Origin: Methylobacterium oryzae
Lineage (GTDB): Bacteria; Pseudomonadota; Alphaproteobacteria; Rhizobiales; Beijerinckiaceae
DNA length: 64,000 bases
Assembly (NCBI RefSeq): GCF_021398735.1
Contig: NZ_CP090349.1
Span: 874,501-938,500 of the forward strand
Reading direction: 5' to 3'
This document shows positions 1-8,535 of this stretch, piece after piece (the stretch's first letter is position 1; each line of letters begins with the position of its first letter). The position numbers and the translations under genes are program-made. The notes under the pieces are model-generated. The model saw only the letters and a list, made by a program, of their open reading frames with translations. It ran no database searches and had not been told where the DNA came from.

Positions 1-354
1 GGAGGCCATCGTCGCCGGCCGACGGTCCATCACGACGATGTCGCCGGGATTCTGGATCGCGGTGCGGTCGTCCTGCGCGCTGAACACGCGGCCCTTGAGC
101 GTGATGGCGACGTTCAGGGTCTCGTACTTGCCGTGCCGGCGGATCGTGTCCGGGGTCGCGACGGTGGTGACGGCGCTCTGCGTCACGCGCGTGATCAGCA
201 GCGGCCCGACCTCCGCGGCCTCCAGCGTGCCGGTGAAAGCGTGCGCCACGGCAGGCGTAAGTTCGACCGGCACGATCCGCTCGAAGATCGTCTCACGCCA
301 GAGGCGGAAACTGTCTTTCGGCTTGAAATCCGCCGTAGAGAACAAAGTCCTCAT
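1..354 (-). CDS. AraC-type regulator, N-terminal part (cut by window edge)
   Basis: The reverse strand reads as an open frame of 118 codons from an ATG at 354 to the window edge, beginning MRTLFSTADFKPKDSFRLW. The pattern (F-RLWRETIFERIVP, then ITRVTQSAV, then NPGDIVVMD) resembles the N-terminal cupin-like sensing domain of FeaR/AraC_binding_2 regulators. The C-terminal double HTH would lie outside the window, so the AraC assignment rests on the sensor half only. It is divergent from the MucR-type gene that starts at 476; the 121 bases between them probably hold both promoters. Confidence 0.6.
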   Translation of the reverse strand, partial: MRTLFSTADFKPKDSFRLWRETIFERIVPVELTPAVAHAFTGTLEAAEVGPLLITRVTQSAVTTVATPDTIRRHGKYETLNVAITLKGRVFSAQDDRTAIQNPGDIVVMDRRPATMAS

Positions 355-475
355 AGAAAATTCTTGTATTCATGCTTCGCCGCGCGCGCTCGGGAAAACG
401 GTAGCACGCTTTCAGGCAAGCGCAACGGCGCCGACCAACCTAAGAGGGTTCTCGACCTTGTCAGGAGCCCATAAC

Positions 476-919
476 GTGTCCGATTCGTCCCTCGTCAGCC
501 CCCAATCCAATATCGTGCTGACGGCAGGGCTCGTCGCTGCCTATGTATCGAACAATCGGGTTCCGACCGCCGACCTTCCGACCCTCATCGCGCAGTGTCA
601 CGACGCGATCACCGCGCTGGCCGCCAACGGGGCGGCGTCGATCGAGGCGGCGGGGGACACGGACGCGCTGCGCGACCGGCCTACCGCCGCGCAGATCCGC
701 AGCTCGATCCGGCCCGACGGCATCGTGAGCTTCATCGACGGGCGCCGGTACAAGACGCTCAAGCGCCATCTCACGGCCCACGGCCTGCACCCGCAGAGCT
801 ACCGCGAGCGCTACGGTCTGCCGGCCGATTATCCGATGGTCGCGCAGGAATATGCCGAGCGCCGGTCCGCGCTGGCGCGCTCCATCGGCCTCGGCGTGCC
901 GGGCGAGCGCGCCGCCTGA
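476..919 (+). CDS. Ros/MucR-family transcriptional regulator lacking the zinc cysteine (copy 1)
   Basis: A 147-residue protein. The frame is open much further upstream, but the family homology begins at a GTG at 476 preceded by AGGAG at 463-467, which fixes the start. The N-terminal part (AGLVAAYVSNNRVPTADLP) matches the MucR oligomerisation region. The DNA-binding part reads VSFIDGRRYKTLKRHLTAHG and ends in RYGLPADYPMVAQEYAERR, the usual MucR tail. The position of the first zinc-ligand cysteine holds serine, while both histidines of KRHLTAH remain. MucR proteins are global regulators that bind AT-rich DNA. Here the target is unknown; its own divergent intergenic region is the obvious candidate. 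Confidence 0.9.
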   Translation: MSDSSLVSPQSNIVLTAGLVAAYVSNNRVPTADLPTLIAQCHDAITALAANGAASIEAAGDTDALRDRPTAAQIRSSIRPDGIVSFIDGRRYKTLKRHLTAHGLHPQSYRERYGLPADYPMVAQEYAERRSALARSIGLGVPGERAA

Positions 920-970
920 GCCGACCCGCCTCGGCAGGCCGCGGCTGATTCGTGGCTGGCGCTCCGGGCC

Positions 971-1489
971 TCAGGCGGCCGCGTGCCGTCCGTCGGGCAG
1001 CAGATCCCGGCTCGCCTGCTCGATCCGTTTGAGCCAGTCCTCGGCCGCCGCCGCCCGCAGGGTCGCGGCCTCGGCCCGCGCCTGGGCCTCCCGGACGCGC
1101 CGGTCGGCTTCCGCCTCGCGTTCGAGGACCTGCCGCGCCGCCTGCGCCCGCGCTTCCTCCAGGAGCGCCCGCAGGGTCCGGATCTCCTGCTGGGCGGCCT
1201 CCAGATCCGCGGCCAGCGTCTCGCAGGCGGTCGATTGCTGGTGCAGGCGCTGATCCTGCGCCTGCTTCGCAACGGTCGCGGCCGACAGGGTGTCGAGGAT
1301 CTGGCTCCAGTCCGCCACCGGCCGCGACGGCGTCTCCGGATCGGGTTCGGGGGACGCTTCGGAACGCGCCGCCGGGCTCGGTGCGTCGGCCACGAGGGGG
1401 CCGTCGGCGATCCCCGGAGCCGGCTCCGTCGGTTCTCCGCGCTCGCGCGCGATGCGGGCGTCGAGCTGGGCCCAGAACGTCGCGTTCAT
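971..1489 (-). CDS. coiled-coil protein of unknown function
   Basis: A 172-residue protein I do not recognise. The first 60 residues are Pro/Ala/Glu-rich and probably disordered. From about residue 65 there is a long Ala/Glu/Arg-rich heptad-like stretch (KQAQDQRLHQQ to AEDWLKRIEQA) typical of a coiled coil. No signal peptide or membrane segment is visible. It lies 31 bases downstream of another coiled-coil gene on the same strand, so the two are probably co-transcribed and may form a hetero-oligomer. The start has only a weak Shine-Dalgarno. Confidence 0.6.
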   Translation of the reverse strand: MNATFWAQLDARIARERGEPTEPAPGIADGPLVADAPSPAARSEASPEPDPETPSRPVADWSQILDTLSAATVAKQAQDQRLHQQSTACETLAADLEAAQQEIRTLRALLEEARAQAARQVLEREAEADRRVREAQARAEAATLRAAAAEDWLKRIEQASRDLLPDGRHAAA

Positions 1490-1520
1490 CGCCGTGGCGG
1501 TTCCGCAGGGCCCGCGCCGG

Positions 1521-2057
1521 TCACGAAGCCGCCCGCGTCGCGGAAGCCCGAGCGCTGCCCGCCTGGCCGGTCACCTGTCCGCCCGGCTGCATCACGAATT
1601 CCGCGTCGATCGTCTCGGCGATGCGCTGGAGCATCTGCTCCGCTGCCGCGGCCCGCTCCTCGGCGGCCGCGGCCCGGTCCTCGGCGGCCTGGATCAGCTT
1701 GATCGCCTGCGCGTGGACCTCGTGGGTCTCCCGCTCGGCCGCCAGCACCTGGGCGCGGGCCGCGTCCATGTCGGCGCGCACCTGCCGCAGCAGGTCCTGG
1801 ACGTGCGTCTCCTGCTCCTGTGCCCGGTCCTCGACGTTCCGGATGTAGCGCGCCGCGCCCTGCACCCGCTCCAGCAGGTCGGGCCACCGCTCGACCGGCG
1901 ACGGGTTCTGGTTGCGCCCCTGCGCCGAGACGCGCTCGTCCGCGGCGAGCAGGACGAGGTTGCCGGTGCGGATCCGGGTCGTCGGCTCGCGGGCGTCGCG
2001 CGCGACGGCATCGATCTGGTCCAGCGCCTCGGCCTTGGGGTGCTTCGTCTGTTCCAT
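1521..2057 (-). CDS. coiled-coil protein of unknown function
   Basis: A 178-residue protein beginning MEQTKHPKAEALDQID. I chose the ATG at 2057 because CAGGA sits about 8 bases upstream; ten further in-frame codons upstream have no ribosome site. The N-terminal 70 residues look globular (TGNLVLLAADERVSAQGRN). Residues 75-165 form a continuous Ala/Glu/Gln-rich coiled coil (RNVEDRAQEQETHVQDLL, AAAAEERAAAAEQMLQRI). It is the first gene of a two-gene unit with the coiled-coil gene at 971-1489. An AT-rich stretch at about 2130-2155 could hold the promoter. No function can be assigned. Confidence 0.65.
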   Translation of the reverse strand: MEQTKHPKAEALDQIDAVARDAREPTTRIRTGNLVLLAADERVSAQGRNQNPSPVERWPDLLERVQGAARYIRNVEDRAQEQETHVQDLLRQVRADMDAARAQVLAAERETHEVHAQAIKLIQAAEDRAAAAEERAAAAEQMLQRIAETIDAEFVMQPGGQVTGQAGSARASATRAAS

Positions 2058-2181
2058 CACGCGTCCTGCCGACAGGGTGCAGCGCAAGCCTTCGGTGAGG
2101 CATCGGCGTCCGCCTCACACCGACGGAAAATGGTTAACAACTCCTTAATGTTCGCGCTAGGGTTGCGCTGCCGCGGCGATA

Positions 2182-2201
2182 CCCGCGCGACGTCGCGCGG
2201 G
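2182..2201. terminator. 20-bp perfect palindrome after the pirin gene
   Basis: CCCGCGCGAC followed directly by GTCGCGCGGG, 21 bases beyond the pirin stop codon. It could act as a stem in the pirin transcript end, though a loop-less palindrome with no T-run is not a typical intrinsic terminator. A protein-binding palindrome is the alternative. Confidence 0.35.
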
Positions 2202-2222
2202 ACCGCCGGATCGCGGGCCGTC

Positions 2223-3161
2223 TCACGGGTAGCGGACGGGCTGCGGGTCCTCCGGCAGCGGGATGAACTCGGCGTCGTTCGGCACGGTGTCGAACCGGCC
2301 CTGGCGCCAATCCTCCTTGGCCTGCGCGATCCGCTCGGGCCGGGACGAGACGAAATTCCACCACAGGTGGCGCGGGCCGTCCATTGGCTCGCCGCCCAGC
2401 ACCATGAACCGGGCCGATTCCGTGGCGCGCACGCTGATGCGGTCGCCGGGGCGGAACACCAGCAGCTGGCCGGGGCCGAAGCCGTCGCCGGCGATCTCGA
2501 TGGCGCCCGCGACCGTGTAGATCGCCCGCTCGTCGTAGGTCGGATCGAGGGGCAGGACGGCGCCGGCCTCGAGGGCCACGTCGGCGTAGACCATCGGGCT
2601 CGAGGTCCGGACCGGCGAGCGCGCGCCGAAGGCCTCGCCGGCGATCAGCCGGACGGTCTTGCCCTCGCCGGTGAGGACAGGTAGCGCGGCGGCGTCGTAG
2701 TGCTCGAAGGCGGGGGCGTTCTCCTCGTCCCGGTCCGTCAGCGCGACCCAGCTCTGGATGCCGAACAGGCGGGAGCCGGTCTGACGCAGCGTCGGGGCGG
2801 TGCGTTCCGAGTGCGTGATGCCGCGGCCGGCGGTCATCCAGTTCAGCTCGCCCGGCCGGATCGGCAGCTCCGTGCCGAGGCTGTCGCGGTGCATGATCTC
2901 GCCGTCGAACAGGTAGGTGACGGTGGAGAGGCCGATATGCGGGTGCGGCCGCACGTCCATGCCCTGCCCGAGGAGGAATTCCGAGGGGCCCATCTGGTCG
3001 AAGAAGATGAAGGGGCCGACCATCCGGCACTCGGTGGAGGGCAGCGCCCGGCGCACCGCGAAGGAGCCGAGATCGCGCGAGCGGGGCACGATCAGGGTCT
3101 GGATCGCGTCGCAGCTGAAATGGTCGCCCGGGATCGGGTCATCGGCACTGTGCCAGCTCAT
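2223..3161 (-). CDS. pirin family protein
   Basis: A 312-residue bicupin beginning [17 protein letters not shown]. The pirin core is plain: [38 protein letters not shown] (metal-binding His-x-His and later His) and [17 protein letters not shown]. The second cupin follows and the C-terminus ends in [16 protein letters not shown]. The ATG at 3161 is preceded by GGAGGAG about 7 bases upstream; the longer frame adds 15 residues without a better site. Pirins bind iron and act as quercetinases or as protein cofactors. The role here is unknown, but the gene is the last of the minus-strand run, 135 bases after the aldo/keto reductase. Confidence 0.92.
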   Translation of the reverse strand: MSWHSADDPIPGDHFSCDAIQTLIVPRSRDLGSFAVRRALPSTECRMVGPFIFFDQMGPSEFLLGQGMDVRPHPHIGLSTVTYLFDGEIMHRDSLGTELPIRPGELNWMTAGRGITHSERTAPTLRQTGSRLFGIQSWVALTDRDEENAPAFEHYDAAALPVLTGEGKTVRLIAGEAFGARSPVRTSSPMVYADVALEAGAVLPLDPTYDERAIYTVAGAIEIAGDGFGPGQLLVFRPGDRISVRATESARFMVLGGEPMDGPRHLWWNFVSSRPERIAQAKEDWRQGRFDTVPNDAEFIPLPEDPQPVRYP

Positions 3162-3296
3162 CGCCTTGCTCCTCCGCGCGGGGATCGGCCCCCCATCCGC
3201 AGGCATCCTGGACCGGGAGCGTCCGGGTTGGAACAGAAACGATCGAAACGCATCGTTTCTGAAAAATCGCTCGATCGTCCCGGCCGGGGCGACGGC

Positions 3297-4328
3297 CTAC
3301 CAGCGCGTCGGCTTGGGGTTGCGCTCGTCGAAGCCGCGCTGGTGCCAGTACGGGTAGATCGGGGTCTCCTGGCTCGCCGCGTCGAGCCGGGCGACCTGCT
3401 CGGCCGTCAGGGTCCAGCCGAGGGCGCCGAGGTTCTGCTTCAACTGCTCCTCGTTGCGGGCGCCGACCACGATGTTGCAGACGGTCGGCCGGGTCAGCAG
3501 CCAGTTGAGCGCCACCTGCGCCACCGTCTTGCCGGTCTCGGCCGCCACGGCGTCGAGGGCGTCGACCACGCCGAACAGGTAGTCGTCGGAGACCGGCGGC
3601 CCGCCCTCGGCGCCGCCGGCGGCGATGCGGCCGCTCTGGTTGGCCTGTCCGCGGCGGATCTTGCCGGTGAGACGGCCCCAGCCCAGCGGGCTCCAGACCA
3701 TCAGGCCGACGCCCTGGTCGAGGCCGAGCGGCATCAGCTCCCACTCGTAGTGGCGGCCGATCAGCGCGTAGTAGCCCTGGTAGGCGACGTAGCGGGCGAG
3801 CCCGTGGCGCTCGGAGGTCGCGAGCGCCTTCATCAGCTGCCAGCCCGAGAAGTTGGAGGCGCCGATATAGCCGATCTTGCCCGCGCGGGTGAGGTCGTCG
3901 AGCGCCCGCAGCGTCTCGTCCACGGGGGTGAGGGCGTCGAAGCCGTGCATGAAGTAGACGTCGATATGGTCGGTGCCGAGCCGCTTCAGACTGGCCTCGC
4001 AGGCGCGGACCAGGTGGTAGCGCGAGGAGCCGACCTGGTTCAGCTCGTCGTTGAACCGGAAGGTCGCCTTGGTGGAGATCAGCGCCCGGTCGCGCTTGCC
4101 CTTCAGGGCCTGGCCCAGGATCTCCTCCGAGGCGCCGCCCGAGTAGATGTCGGCCGTGTCGAAGAAGTTGACGCCGGAGTCGAGGCAGAGATCGACCATG
4201 CGGGTCGCCTCGGCGACGTCCGTCTGCCCCCAGCGCTGGAAGAATTCGTTCGTGCCGCCGAAGGTGCCGGTGCCGAAGCTGAGCACCGGCACGGTGAGGC
4301 CGGAGCGTCCGAACTGCCTGTAGTCCAT
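3297..4328 (-). CDS. aldo/keto reductase
   Basis: A 343-residue NADPH-dependent oxidoreductase. The family landmarks are present: MDYRQFGRSGLTVPVLSFGT, the catalytic FFDTADIYSGGASE (Asp, Tyr), the Lys of LISTKATF, HIDVYFMHGFD, and GYIGASNFSGWQL. The cofactor-binding C-terminus is NIVVGARNEEQL. It belongs to the AKR group of voltage-gated channel beta subunit/YajO-like enzymes, which reduce aldehydes. The ATG at 4328 follows GAGGA closely. It starts 92 bases after the stop of the HlyD-type efflux adaptor, in the same direction, so it may be co-transcribed with the aromatic-acid efflux genes. The substrate is unknown. Confidence 0.93.
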   Translation of the reverse strand: MDYRQFGRSGLTVPVLSFGTGTFGGTNEFFQRWGQTDVAEATRMVDLCLDSGVNFFDTADIYSGGASEEILGQALKGKRDRALISTKATFRFNDELNQVGSSRYHLVRACEASLKRLGTDHIDVYFMHGFDALTPVDETLRALDDLTRAGKIGYIGASNFSGWQLMKALATSERHGLARYVAYQGYYALIGRHYEWELMPLGLDQGVGLMVWSPLGWGRLTGKIRRGQANQSGRIAAGGAEGGPPVSDDYLFGVVDALDAVAAETGKTVAQVALNWLLTRPTVCNIVVGARNEEQLKQNLGALGWTLTAEQVARLDAASQETPIYPYWHQRGFDERNPKPTRW

Positions 4329-4420
4329 CGGGTCCTCGTCGCGATCGCGGCCGCCGCGCGGCGGCGCGCCTGCCGGATCAACGCGCCGCGCCGCCCGGTT
4401 TTCCCGGCCGGCGCGCGTCG

Positions 4421-5416
4421 TCAGCGCCGCGACTCGACGACCGGCGCCCCGTCGCAGCGCTGGCCGGCGGCCGCGCCCGTGCGCCGGCCGGGCGGCAGTG
4501 CGTCCGGCGACCCGGCTGTCTCGGCCAGGATCGCGACGTTCGCCGTCATCCCGGCCGCCAGCACGATCGGGCAGGGCACGTCGTCGAGGTCGATCCGGAT
4601 CGGCACCCGCTGCGCCAGCCGGACCCAGGTGAAGATCGGGTTGACCGTCGGCAGCCCCTGGACGCCCGGGGCGGCGTCGGCGACGCTGATCCCGCGGCCG
4701 AGGCCGGTGACGCGCCCCCGGATCGGACGGTCCGGCCACGCCATCAGCGACACGCGCGCGGCGTCGCCCGCGCCGATGCGCGGGAGCTGCGTCTCCTCGA
4801 AATAGCCCTCGATCCAGAAGCTGTCGCCGTTGACCAGCGTCAGCGCCGGCTGTCCCGTGGCGGCGAACCCGCCCTCCTGCAGCAGCAGGTTGGTGACCCA
4901 GCCGTTCACGGTCGCCCGCAGGGTCGTGCGCTCCAGGTTGAGCCGCGCCTGCGCGAGCGCACCCTCCGCCTGGACCACGTCGGCCTGGGCGGCCTGCGCC
5001 TGGCCGCTGGTCGTCTGCTTCTGCTGCGGCGTGGTGGCGAGGTCGTCGAGGTCGGCGGTGCGCTGCGCGATCCCCGCGAGGTACCCGGCCCGCGCCCGGG
5101 CACTGGCGAGGGCGCCCTCGGCCTGGGTCACGGCGTTCCTGAACGTGCCGGGATCGATCGTGAACAGCACGTCGCCCTTGCGGACGAACTGGTTGTCGCG
5201 GACCCGGACCGCCACCACCGTGCCGGAGACCTCGGGCGCCACCTGCACGGTGTAGACGCGCACGCGCCCGTCCCGGGTCCAGGGCGTGTAGGCGTAGTAG
5301 AGGAAGGCGAGGTAGGCGAGGCCCACGGCCGCCGCCAGCGCCAGCAGGGTGGCGGCGACGTTGTAGGCGGGCGGCGGCTGCCAGTCGCGCAGCGACGGTC
5401 GCGGTTTCAGGGCCAT
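4421..5416 (-). CDS. HlyD/EmrA-type efflux adaptor subunit (AaeA-like)
   Basis: A 331-residue periplasmic membrane-fusion protein. A single N-terminal membrane anchor covers about residues 20-42 (NVAATLLALAAAVGLAYLAF). The lipoyl-like half motif VSGTVVAVRVRDNQFVRKGD, an alpha-helical hairpin and the matching half LRATVNGWVTNLLLQEGGF follow. A beta-barrel (DSFWIEGYFEETQLPRI) completes it. It is one base downstream of the DUF1656 gene and two genes downstream of FUSC. This is the gene content of AaeXAB-type aromatic carboxylic acid efflux pumps, with AaeA-like proteins linking the inner-membrane pump to an outer-membrane channel. Confidence 0.93.
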   Translation of the reverse strand: MALKPRPSLRDWQPPPAYNVAATLLALAAAVGLAYLAFLYYAYTPWTRDGRVRVYTVQVAPEVSGTVVAVRVRDNQFVRKGDVLFTIDPGTFRNAVTQAEGALASARARAGYLAGIAQRTADLDDLATTPQQKQTTSGQAQAAQADVVQAEGALAQARLNLERTTLRATVNGWVTNLLLQEGGFAATGQPALTLVNGDSFWIEGYFEETQLPRIGAGDAARVSLMAWPDRPIRGRVTGLGRGISVADAAPGVQGLPTVNPIFTWVRLAQRVPIRIDLDDVPCPIVLAAGMTANVAILAETAGSPDALPPGRRTGAAAGQRCDGAPVVESRR

Positions 5417-5417
5417 C

Positions 5418-5642
5418 TCACGGGCCCTGGACGCGCAGGGACAGGATCAGCAGCGCCGTCACGGCGGTCAGGAGGCTGAAGTCGAACAGGGCGCGGTTCC
5501 AGACAAGGTGGTTGATGCCGATCCAGTCCAAGATCCAGCGCAGGGCCCAGGTGATCACCAGGGCGGCGAGCAGGCAGATCACCGCGGGCTCGACGAAGAG
5601 CCCCAGCACGTCGACCGCCCGCAATCCGACCACGCCGATCAC
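5418..5642 (-). CDS. DUF1656 small membrane protein (AaeX-like)
   Basis: A 74-residue protein. It has the DUF1656 layout: a short N-terminus (RAVDVLGLFVEPAVICLLAALV), then WALRWILDWIGINHLVWNRALFDFSLL and a second membrane segment at the C-terminus. It starts at a GTG at 5642 inside the FUSC stop (GTGA, 4-base overlap), so translation is coupled. DUF1656 proteins accompany FUSC and HlyD-type genes in aromatic-acid exporters; their exact job is not known. Confidence 0.88.
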   Translation of the reverse strand: MIGVVGLRAVDVLGLFVEPAVICLLAALVITWALRWILDWIGINHLVWNRALFDFSLLTAVTALLILSLRVQGP

Positions 5643-7495
5643 GCCCGCCCTCCCGGATCGAGGTTCGGCCAGCCCGCGCGGTCGAGATCCGACACGAGGG
5701 CGGCCAGCGCCCCGATGCGCTCCGCCTGGAGGGGCAGGGTCGCCCGGTCGGCGAGCGCGCGCAAGGGATCCGGCACCGTCTCCGGCCCCGCCGGACGGGA
5801 CGCGGCGAGCCGCGCCCAGACCGCCCGGCCGACGCGGCGGCCCTCCCGGTCGTCCGTCTCCCGCAGGGCGAGCAGCAGGAGCCCGATGACGAGCAGGCGC
5901 TCGCCGCTCCGGGCCGCCGCGTCGTCCGCGCCGATGAGGGCGAGTCGGCCGAAGCCCCGGGCGAGGTAGCGGTCGAGCGGCGGCAGCAGGAGCGCCGGGT
6001 CGAGGGCCGCGCCGCGCACCGACCGGACCAGCCGGCGTCGGGCCCGCAGGCGCAGGGTCGCGGCGCTCACCGGCGGCGGCAGGGCGGCGAACGCGATCGC
6101 CGCCACCGCCATGCCGAGCAGCTCGGCCAGCACGGTGTTGAGCGAGTCGGCGAGGTCGTAGGTCATCGGGTTCTTGGGATCGAGCACGCCGAAGACGAAG
6201 AACCCGAAGCCGATCCCGTAGATCGCGCGCTTGTCGGCGCGGCCGACCACCGCCAGCATCGCCACCGGCAGCAGCACCGCGGCCAGCAGCGCGAAGCTCC
6301 CGGTGGTCGTCAGCAGGGTGTAGCGGACTGTGAGCCCGACCACGCCGGCGAGCAGCGCGCCAACCAGGAAGGCGCGGGATTCCGCACGCGGGTCGGCATG
6401 GGCGGCGAGCAGGACGCAGACGAGGCTCGCCCAGGTCGCGGCGCCGGCCCCGTGCGACCAGCCGGTGACGTACCAGAAGCCGTTGACGAGCAGGACGGCG
6501 GCGGCGGTGCGCAGGGCGTTGTCGAAGGCGTGCCAGCCGTCCCAGTCCAGGTCGTTCCACAGGAGCAGGTGCGGGCGGAACGGGACGCGCCGCCGGCCCA
6601 CGCGCCCGCCGGCCCGCAGGAGCCGCGCCGAGACCCGGACGCGCCCGACCTGCCGGACGGCGATCGCCCCGCCGGCCCCGATCAGGTCGGTCGAGCGCGA
6701 TCCCGGCCGGTCCGGCAGCAGCGCCCGCAGCAGGCCCGCGGCGAGCACCCGCCGCAGCCGGGGGGCGGCGTTGCGGATGCCGCGGCCGCCGGAGCGCAGG
6801 GAGGGCTGCTCGGTGAACGTGTCGGTGACCTCCTCGCCCAGGGTCATGACCGCGGCGATCGGCATCGGGCCGGGCCGCTCGCCCCGCCGCAGGGCGGCCA
6901 TCCAGGCGTCGCAGGCCTCCGCGGCCGCCTCGAGCCGCCCCGCCAGGGCGCGGCTGACGGCGGGGACGCCCGGCGCCACGAACACGTTCGACGCGTAGGC
7001 GCAGCCGATCCCGAGCAGGATCGTCGAGCAGCGGTCGACGCCGATCTGGAACACGGCCTCCGGGTTCTGCACGTCGGCCAGCGCGATGATCGGCACGGTG
7101 AAGCCCATCGAGGCGAAGCCGTAGGCGCGCTGGCCGCTCTCGACGCTGGAGGCCGCGGTGAGCAGGCCCATCCACAGGGCCAGCGCGAGGTCGAAGGCCA
7201 GGGTCGCCTGGGCGAAATTGGCCACCAGCACCATCGCGACGGTGACGCCCACCAGCGTGCTGCCGGCGCGCCACAGGCTCTTGCGCAGGGAGGCCGCGCG
7301 GGTGGCGAGCGTCACCGAGATGACCGTCCAGCCGGCCCAGTGCGGCAGCGCCAGCTCGAGCCACATGGCGAGCCAGATCGCCGCGATGGCGGTGAGCGCG
7401 ATGCGCACGGCCTCGGCCGCCTCGCGCGGCCACCACGCCGCGAGGCGCTGCAGGAGGCCCGGCGCGTCGTCGGAAAGGGCCACCTCACCGGCCAT
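5639..7495 (-). CDS. FUSC-family inner-membrane exporter (AaeB-like)
   Basis: A 618-residue protein. It has two blocks of membrane helices separated by a cytoplasmic region, as in FUSC/aromatic acid exporters. The first block (about residues 25-180) contains AIWLAMWLELALPHWAGWTVI, SLRKSLWRAGSTLVG and FASMGFTVPIIAL. The second (about 325-480) contains FDNALRTAAAVLLVNGFWYV and VGLTVRYTLLTTTGSFALL. It opens the FUSC-DUF1656-HlyD operon and follows the bd oxidase gene by 47 bases. The likely role is efflux of hydroxylated aromatic acids or similar weak acids; the substrate is not shown by the sequence. Confidence 0.92.
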   Translation of the reverse strand: MAGEVALSDDAPGLLQRLAAWWPREAAEAVRIALTAIAAIWLAMWLELALPHWAGWTVISVTLATRAASLRKSLWRAGSTLVGVTVAMVLVANFAQATLAFDLALALWMGLLTAASSVESGQRAYGFASMGFTVPIIALADVQNPEAVFQIGVDRCSTILLGIGCAYASNVFVAPGVPAVSRALAGRLEAAAEACDAWMAALRRGERPGPMPIAAVMTLGEEVTDTFTEQPSLRSGGRGIRNAAPRLRRVLAAGLLRALLPDRPGSRSTDLIGAGGAIAVRQVGRVRVSARLLRAGGRVGRRRVPFRPHLLLWNDLDWDGWHAFDNALRTAAAVLLVNGFWYVTGWSHGAGAATWASLVCVLLAAHADPRAESRAFLVGALLAGVVGLTVRYTLLTTTGSFALLAAVLLPVAMLAVVGRADKRAIYGIGFGFFVFGVLDPKNPMTYDLADSLNTVLAELLGMAVAAIAFAALPPPVSAATLRLRARRRLVRSVRGAALDPALLLPPLDRYLARGFGRLALIGADDAAARSGERLLVIGLLLLALRETDDREGRRVGRAVWARLAASRPAGPETVPDPLRALADRATLPLQAERIGALAALVSDLDRAGWPNLDPGGRA

Positions 7496-7542
7496 CGCGC
7501 GGCCTCGCCGGCCGGGGCGGGTCCGGGAATCCGGCTGCAGGC

Positions 7543-8529
7543 TCAGTCATAGTGCTCGGCGATGTCGACCTTCCCCTTGAACACCCGGTAGACCACCAGG
7601 GTGTAGATCAGGGTGATCGGCAGGACCACGATGCCTGCGCCCCAGAACATGAAGGACAGGCTCGCCTCCGGCGCCGCCGCCTCGGTCACCGTCACGCTGA
7701 ACGGCACCATGTAGGGCAGGAACGAGGCGGCGAGCGTCGCGAAGGCGGCGGCGAAGATCAGCGCCAACAGCGGGAAGGGCAGGGCATCGATCCGGCGCCG
7801 CGCCGCGTAGAGGAGCCCGGCGCAGGCCACGGCCCCCACGAGCGGCAGGACCAGCATCTCGGGCCGCTCGACCCAGCGGTGCAGCACCCGCAGGTTCATC
7901 GCCAGCGCGTACGCGAAGGCCGCGCCGAGGAAGACCAGGACGCCCAGCAGGAGCCGCGGCAGCAGCCGGAAGCCGAGGTCGCGCACGTCGGACTCGGTCT
8001 TGCCGCACAGCCACGCGGCGCCGAGCAGCGCGTAGCCGAGGCACAGGCCGAGCCCGCAGAGCAGCGAGAACGGCGTGAGCCACGTGAACGCCCCGCCGGC
8101 GTAGAGCCCGCCCTGCACCGGCAGCTCCTGCACGAGCGCCCCGACCGTCACGCCCTGCACGAAGGCCGCGCAGTAGGAGCCGCCGACGAAGCCCGCGTCC
8201 CAGACCCGCCGCAGCCGCCGGGACTTGTAGCGGAACTCGAAGGCGACGCCGCGCAGGATCAGGGCCGCGAGCATCAGGAGGAGCGGCAGGTAGAAGGCCG
8301 AGAGCAGCAGCGCGTAGACCGTCGGGAAGGCGCCGAACAGGATCGTGGCGGCGAGCACCAGCCAGGTCTCGTTGCCGTCCCAGACCGGGGCGATCGCCTG
8401 CATCATGTGCCGGCGCGCCGTCTCGTCCGGGGCGATCCCGAACAGCATGCCGACGCCGAGGTCGAACCCGTCGAGCAGCACGTAGAGCATCAGGGTGAGG
8501 GCGAGGGCGGCGGCCCAGAATTCGATCAC
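7543..8529 (-). CDS. cioB: cytochrome bd-type (cyanide-insensitive) quinol oxidase subunit II
   Basis: A 328-residue membrane protein with about eight hydrophobic helices. Family signatures are YVLLDGFDLGVGMLFG near the N-terminus, VWDGNETWLVLAA, and RGVAFEFRYKSR. The length is that of CioB/CydB of the short type. Its start lies 6 bases after the subunit I stop, so the two are co-translated. With subunit I it forms a quinol:O2 oxidoreductase that pumps no protons but generates a potential by vectorial chemistry. CioB itself carries no haem ligand. Confidence 0.96.
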   Translation of the reverse strand: MIEFWAAALALTLMLYVLLDGFDLGVGMLFGIAPDETARRHMMQAIAPVWDGNETWLVLAATILFGAFPTVYALLLSAFYLPLLLMLAALILRGVAFEFRYKSRRLRRVWDAGFVGGSYCAAFVQGVTVGALVQELPVQGGLYAGGAFTWLTPFSLLCGLGLCLGYALLGAAWLCGKTESDVRDLGFRLLPRLLLGVLVFLGAAFAYALAMNLRVLHRWVERPEMLVLPLVGAVACAGLLYAARRRIDALPFPLLALIFAAAFATLAASFLPYMVPFSVTVTEAAAPEASLSFMFWGAGIVVLPITLIYTLVVYRVFKGKVDIAEHYD

Positions 8530-8535
8530 GGCCGC

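Noticed and set aside
38..475. N-terminal extension of the first MucR frame by 146 codons
   Set aside because: The extension runs antisense through the AraC gene at 1-354, has no ribosome site and no family likeness; GTG 476 with AGGAG is the clear start.
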